NCBI GenBank assembly: GCA_902729315.2
Contig: LR746272.1
Location: 4,657,037 to 4,721,036 of the forward strand
DNA length: 64,000 nt
From: Spirodela intermedia
Lineage: Eukaryota; Streptophyta; Magnoliopsida; Alismatales; Araceae
Direction of reading: 5' to 3'
Below, piece by piece: positions 58,500-64,000 of the stretch. Position 1 is the stretch's first letter. Every line of letters begins with the position of its first letter. The notes beneath the pieces are model-generated. The model was not told the origin of the DNA. It ran no database searches and saw nothing but the letters and a program-made list of their open reading frames with translations. A program made the translations under genes and the position numbers.

Positions 58500-60085
58500 C
58501 TCAAGGGAGTTTCAAATGTTTTATGTACTTTTTTGATGATGACAGAAAGGGAGAGTAAAAGTAAAAGTTTTGAAATGAAGAAGTTCCATAACTTAGGGGG
58601 AGAAATTAAAAGTCATTATGTTAAAAGAGAGACTGAAGAAAGGTGAGCAAGAAAAAGAGTATGGAGAAAAAGGGAGCAATAAGAAAAGGAGAGAAAAAAT
58701 AAGTATATTGTAACAATTCTATTATTCATATTTGAATGACGTTTGAATTCCATGCTTTATTCAAATTTTGAATGGTAAAAATATATCAATTAAACTTTTA
58801 TTGCTAATAACACATCATTGATATATATTATACACTTTGTACAAATATTCTCATAAATACTATAATTCACATATTAAAAAATTAAAAATGTTAAAAATAA
58901 ACTGAATTGATCTTTATATGTATAGTTTCATCATCACCATAAAGGGAGATATTGTTGGAGCATTAAATACATGATGGGTTTTTATGATGAAAAATATTCA
59001 TAAGATAAGTTAAAATATTGAACTATGCCTATTGTTGAATATATTTAATATTAGCTTGAACATGAAAGTGATCATACATATTCAATATAATAATATTAAA
59101 TGTTCATTCATTGAAATATGCCACAATGATGAAGTTATTATTATGACTAGTAATTTTAAACTTATAGATTTGATTGATTTCATCATATAAAGTTATTATA
59201 TTACATATTAATGTAGTAGAAAGTAAAAGTATTTAGAAAATATGCCATAATGATGAGATAATAATTAGCACAGTTGAATCATTAAGGTTTAGTGAAGTAA
59301 AAAAGTGTAGGAAAATATAGTTAGTCTATTTTGTACTAGTGATATCAGATAACTAATTTTGAATACTTTTGATATTAAATTAATCAATTCAATTCATACC
59401 ACTTATTTTACTACATATGTTTTAGTTATTGAGAAATATACTTTTTAAAATTGTTTTAAATATCTTAAATTATCAAAAACATGATTATAAATATTCAGTT
59501 CATGATTAAAAATATTTATTTTATGTTCATATATTTTTTTTATTTGAATAAGAGTTTCTTACTAAATTACCATCTTATTAGAACATATATTGTTAGTCTA
59601 GTAACAATATCAAATCCTTATTAGTCTTAATCATTATCCTCTTAATTAAAATTTAAAATGCACTCTAAATCAACTTCATCTTTCAAAAATCTACACATGG
59701 TGATACCTTTTATATATGTTGTAGGATAAACTTGTGATTTAAAGATTATATGATACCTAGTAGAACCTATATCTCTGAATAGTTGTTGGCCTCTTAAAGC
59801 CATGAATGTAGAAGAGAATTTTGAGGTGAAACTTCAAGAAAGTTAAGCCCAATAATCAGTGGTGTGTGATCAAATGATCATAGTTAATGGAACCTAAGAA
59901 CAAAGTTGTTCTTTGAGAGTATACATAGGTAGTGAGCCAAACCATTATAAAATCTCAAAGTCTTATATTCATTAAGTTAAGAATATTATGTCAATTTGAA
60001 ATATAAGGAGAAGATTGATGCATCTTCTTAGATTTTGTTCAAAAGAATTTTAGAAATAGATCAATTCAACCCCCCCCCTCCTACA
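58500..60085 (+). repeat. Putative SIRE-like 3' non-coding tract and LTR
   Basis: TTTTTTGATGATGACAGAAA near 58530 and AGGGGGAGAAATT near 58594 match the tract preceding the 3' LTR in SIRE/Maximus copia elements. A second purine tract (AAAGGGAGATAT) then leads to TGTTGGAGCATT at 58953, a likely LTR start. The end near 60085 is guessed from a TTCAACCCCC block; a similar LTR end occurs at about 62580-62625. No target duplication was found. Confidence 0.4.
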
Positions 60086-60452
60086 TGTTGATCCTAGTGT
60101 AGGCTAAAATCCAAAAAGTTCTACTTCCTCTTCATTATAATTTTTTGATGCATTTCAAATTAACATTAATGAATAATTTTGTGTCATGACTCAAAGTAGA
60201 GATCTTCTAGGTGAAAGGCATCTTAAAAGACCTCAAAATGAAATGATAGAGTTTCATTAAATTATATTATTACAAAAATCTGCTTTAAGTATTATATAGA
60301 ACTCAATGTAATATTATAAAATCACGTATATCAAAATTGATCAGTACTTCATAAAGAAAAAAACTGATAGTGACATCATTTGCACATTTCAACTGATTGG
60401 CAAGTAAAAAATATTCTCACCAACTGATTAAGTAGATAAACCTTCTAGAGCT

Positions 60453-62090
60453 TGACAAGTCTTCATTATCATGAGTTAATAATTAGTACATAATATAGTT
60501 TTAGCCTTAACTAATGATAAATAAATATATATTTGTGTTAAAGTTTGAAAAGTGGTTTTTAGTTAATTAATATGAATTTTTGGCTAATTATGTGATTTTA
60601 CACGAACCTATATGATTTTTACAATTTTGCTTTTGAGATAAATGAAGAAAGAGAAATAAAAAATAAAAATAAGACAAAACAAGGGGGACTCGCCAGCTAG
60701 CTGGGTCCACAAGTAGGTCGAAAGCTTAGTCAAGGAGTAGCTGTGAGTAGGGACTCGAGCGACATAGACTGATAGGGGCACGTGTGCACCACTCTCCTTC
60801 CATATCACTGATGGCCAGCCAACTGTGGGGCAAGGAGTAATCATACACGCGAGAAAAGGGACTTGCTTAGAAATCTAACATTACTATATATTCATCTGAA
60901 AAATCAGCGCACAATCGATGTAGGACTAAATCTGTATCACGCCTTCCTTAGAAGGGGCGGGCAACTGGCATAAGTTTGAATCCTCCTAGAGTTAAAAGTC
61001 ACATATTTTTATCTGAGTATCACGACTTTCTGTAGATCACTCGTGAAGGATTAAGCAACGAGAATCGCTAGATCATTGCCAAAAATCTCGTCAACATGAT
61101 TCGCAGAGCATTGCTACTAAAATTGTTGAACAATTCACGATAAAAGGATCGTGAATCCATCGAGTAAATCATCTTCAATTGATCGACGAAGAAGCCGTCG
61201 TCAGGAAGAGGATAATCCATCGAGAGACGAGTCACCACCTCTTGAGGGCATACCAGATGCGATGAAGAGCCTCCTCTTACTGTGCAAACCTGAGGACTAA
61301 GCTCCCTGATATGTGCCCCACCCCCATCTAGATCCTCTCTATCGAGTAATAGCCGTCGGAGAGTCGTAAAGTTGCTGTTTTTCCACTCCGTTAGGTGATA
61401 GCCACCGAGGATGATTCGATGACCTATTTCATTAATCTCTAGATTTCGCAAGGAGATCTAGAGATTGCTCACATCGTCTTTGTCTAAGGAGAGCCTTCGA
61501 GGCCATAGACACTACACGACGATCCTCTTGAATGCTCAAGATTCTAGTGCATCGCTGACACATCGTCATCACAATATTGGAACTATGTTTTCCTACTTTT
61601 AACTTAATATACGCTTCATTTAGTGATACTTTGTGTGATTTTAATTTACTAAAATATACCTCTTTCAATTACGATTCTTCTAGGTTTTACAGATTTTAAT
61701 TTGATTAATTAAATTGTCTGTAATCACTTACATAAAAATCACTAGGTGCAACTCTATTTTTGCCTGATTCACGTTTGTCAAGTGCTGACATCATCTTGAC
61801 ATTCACACCATTATTTTCTTTTGTTCGTGAATTTTAAATATATTTCCTTTTCATTTCCTAGTATAAAATTCATAGAAAATCATATTCTTTGAGAAAAATT
61901 TTGAATTACTAGATATTATACTGCATCCTTGTGATTGACCTAGAAAATTACTATTATTTTTTAGAAGTTTTATTAAATTATAATTGATATATTTGTTCAA
62001 AAATACTTCTAAATATCTAAAAACTCATATTTTCTAGTTTTATAAATTTTAGATTTATGTGATTTAATATACAATGGCTGAGTCATGTCA
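60453..62090 (+). mobile_element. Solo LTR of family B, copy 2
   Basis: 1638 bases, TGACAAGTCTTC to GAGTCATGTCA. Flanks GAGCT and AAGTT agree at three of five positions; both differences are transitions, consistent with a decayed target duplication. Confidence 0.8.
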
Positions 62091-63518
62091 AAGTTCATAT
62101 CTGAATTGGGATTTATTGACATCCACTCACCAATTTGAAGTGAATTGTTGAAGGATGAGGTATTATACTCATACTATAGTTATCTTTTAATTATATTAAA
62201 GTTGAAAAAGCCTCACTTTGAAATTATTTCTTGATTTGTATGAAAACAACTTTAAACCAAATTTTGATTTAATAACTCAAAGAAATTCATTTTTGCAATT
62301 AGTGTTAGGTTTCCAATAAATAGTAATGTAGAATGGAATTGTTAAGTGAAGTTTAATGGGAGTTCAACCTAGTAAACATCAATTATGTACAAAAAAATTA
62401 ATTTAGTAGAACCCAATAACTAAATGTTCAAATAGAGTGAACATAGAGAGGGAATCAGGCCAATTTAGAAACTTTGGAGTACTTTAGATTTAGACCAAGG
62501 ATATTTAAGAAAATTTATGTGTAGAAATTTTAGAAATAGTAGGATTAAAAAATATATGGCTAAACTCAAATTAAGATCCAATCAACTAGACCCCTCCCCC
62601 TTCCTTGATCTAGGCACAGCCTAAAACAAAAAAAGTGGTATTAGATCCAACATATATGGTGTGCACTTGTTATTGTGTTTAAATGCACACTATCTAATAA
62701 TATTTATAACTAAAACTTAATAAACTATTAGTAAAGAAGTAAGTGCCAAGTCAAACATAGGGAGATTGATTAATCTATCGTGAAAACTAATGAAATTTAT
62801 ATATAAAGTAATTTTAATATTTTATTAATGTTTAATGAAAATAATAAAATAGAATGGTGAGGTGAGAAGAATAAAGGAGGAAAAGAGAGAGAGCTCTCAT
62901 GAGAGAGAGAAGGGATGAGATCTCTTGTGAAAGGGAGAGAGTTCTCACGAGAGAGAGAGGGGATGGGATCTCTTGCAAAAGGAAGAGAAAAAGAGAGGAG
63001 GAGAGATAGAGATCAATTGAGAAAGAGAAAGAGAAGGAGATTGATTGAGAGAAAGGGAGAGATCTCATGAGAGATGGAGAGAGAAGAGAGGTCTCACGAG
63101 AGAGGGAGAGAGAGAAATAAGACAAAGATGAAGAAAGAGAGAAATATAGTCAACCTATTTTCTTAGACGAATGTGTGCTTGAGGATTCACACACATGACA
63201 TGAGGTCAGCCATAAATGTCTCCAGCTTGTTTTAATTGTTGAATGCTTAATAATCAGCCTTTGATCTTGGTGATGTCACATTCGAAAAAAGAAAAATACT
63301 CATTATTTGTAGAATATGAGAACATGAATATGTCAAGATTCGACTATGAAAATTAATAGAAAACAAGTTAAAAATGATCTTAGCTTAATCTCAAACAAGT
63401 TTCAGAGGATTCAAAAGAAGAACGAAGATCATTTATCAAGTTTTGAATTAGTTTTACTCATTTCAATCAAAACGTGCATGAAACAAAAAGAACTTGTCGT
63501 AAAATGTAAATAAATGAT
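62091..63518. other. AT-rich spacer with LTR remnant and GA-rich block
   Basis: 62400-62640 resembles the end of the SIRE-like LTR (CCCCTCCCCC, GCCTAAAAC). 62865-63116 is an imperfect GAGA-rich block made of recurring GAGAGATCTC-like units. No gene. Confidence 0.45.
62865..63116 (+). repeat. GA-rich imperfect tandem repeat
   Basis: Units around TCTCATGAGAGAGAG and GGGATGAGATCTCTTG recur several times with variation, longer than simple dinucleotide repeats. The minus-strand frame over it is Ser/Leu-rich artefact. Confidence 0.8.
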
Positions 63519-64000
63519 TGACGTGACTTAGTTGTTGTATAGTAAATCATGCAAATTTAAATTTATAAAACTAGAAAATATGAATTTTTGGATATTTAGA
63601 AGTATTTCTGAAAAATTATATCAATTATAATTTAATAAAAATTTCAAAAATAGTAGTAATTTTTTATGTCAATCATAGGGATGTAATATAATATCAAGTA
63701 ATTATTTAAAATTTTTCTCAAAGAATACTATTTTCTATGAATTTTATACTTGGAAATAAAAAATAAATATATTTAAAATTTACAAAAATATAAATAACGG
63801 TGCGGACGTCAAGATGACATTAGCACCTCACAAATGCAAATCAGACAAAAATAAAGTTCTATTCGATGATTCTTACATAAGCAATTATGGACAATTTAAT
63901 TGATCAAATTAAGATCTATAAAAGTCAAAAGAATCGTAATTGAATGAAGTATATCTTGGTAAATTTAAAATCTAAAAATTATCACTAAATGAAGTAAGAA
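63519..64000 (-). repeat. Family B LTR, inverted, cut by the window edge
   Basis: Begins with the reverse complement of the LTR end (TGACGTGACTTAG...) and stays collinear with the reverse complement of 57907-57430 up to the edge. Confidence 0.85.

Overview
The window is plant nuclear DNA. Evidence: a complete spliced nuclear gene for the chloroplast Rieske protein, a SPOROCYTELESS-type EAR repressor, an aromatic amino acid decarboxylase pseudogene, and plant Ty1/copia and Ty3/gypsy LTR retrotransposons primed by plant tRNAs. GC-rich exons in AT-rich, CT/GA-microsatellite-rich surroundings suggest a monocot; the species cannot be read from the sequence.

Layout. 1-1552 (minus) is the 5' coding part of an unrecognised protein gene running off the left edge. 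Its likely promoter near 3.6-3.85 kb carries ACGT-core motifs. 4.1-5.0 kb is a CT-rich stretch with no recognisable gene but a perfect CArg box. 5005-5959 (minus) is a three-exon SPL/NZZ-like gene, pieced together here from phase-compatible exons and ending in the EAR motif LDLSLKL. 8830-10990 (plus) is the five-exon petC gene. 11-17 kb is mostly unassigned spacer with very long GA microsatellites.

17.25-50.7 kb is one broken tyrosine/DOPA/tryptophan-decarboxylase-like gene split into three pieces. The first gap holds a chromodomain gypsy element (A, 17693-44236, minus). A was itself invaded by a ~2-kb solo LTR (C1), an Athila/Tat-like gypsy element (B, 28147-38591, plus) next to an inverted LTR fragment that carries a second solo LTR (C2), and a copia element (D, 38847-43870, minus). 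The second gap is a young copia element (E, 45199-50445) with near-identical LTRs and a perfect 5-bp target duplication. About 2.9 kb of E's interior is inverted, and a 134-bp inverted repeat sits at one inversion boundary.

51-64 kb is gene-poor and AT-rich: decayed SIRE-like copia remnants, two solo LTRs of family B, a decayed coding stretch split by one of them, and a third, inverted B LTR cut by the right edge.

The live content is therefore three host genes (one partial, SPL-like, petC); the rest is a dead decarboxylase gene and nested retrotransposons. Insertion order can be read from nesting: decarboxylase, then A, then B, C and D; E is recent by its LTR similarity.
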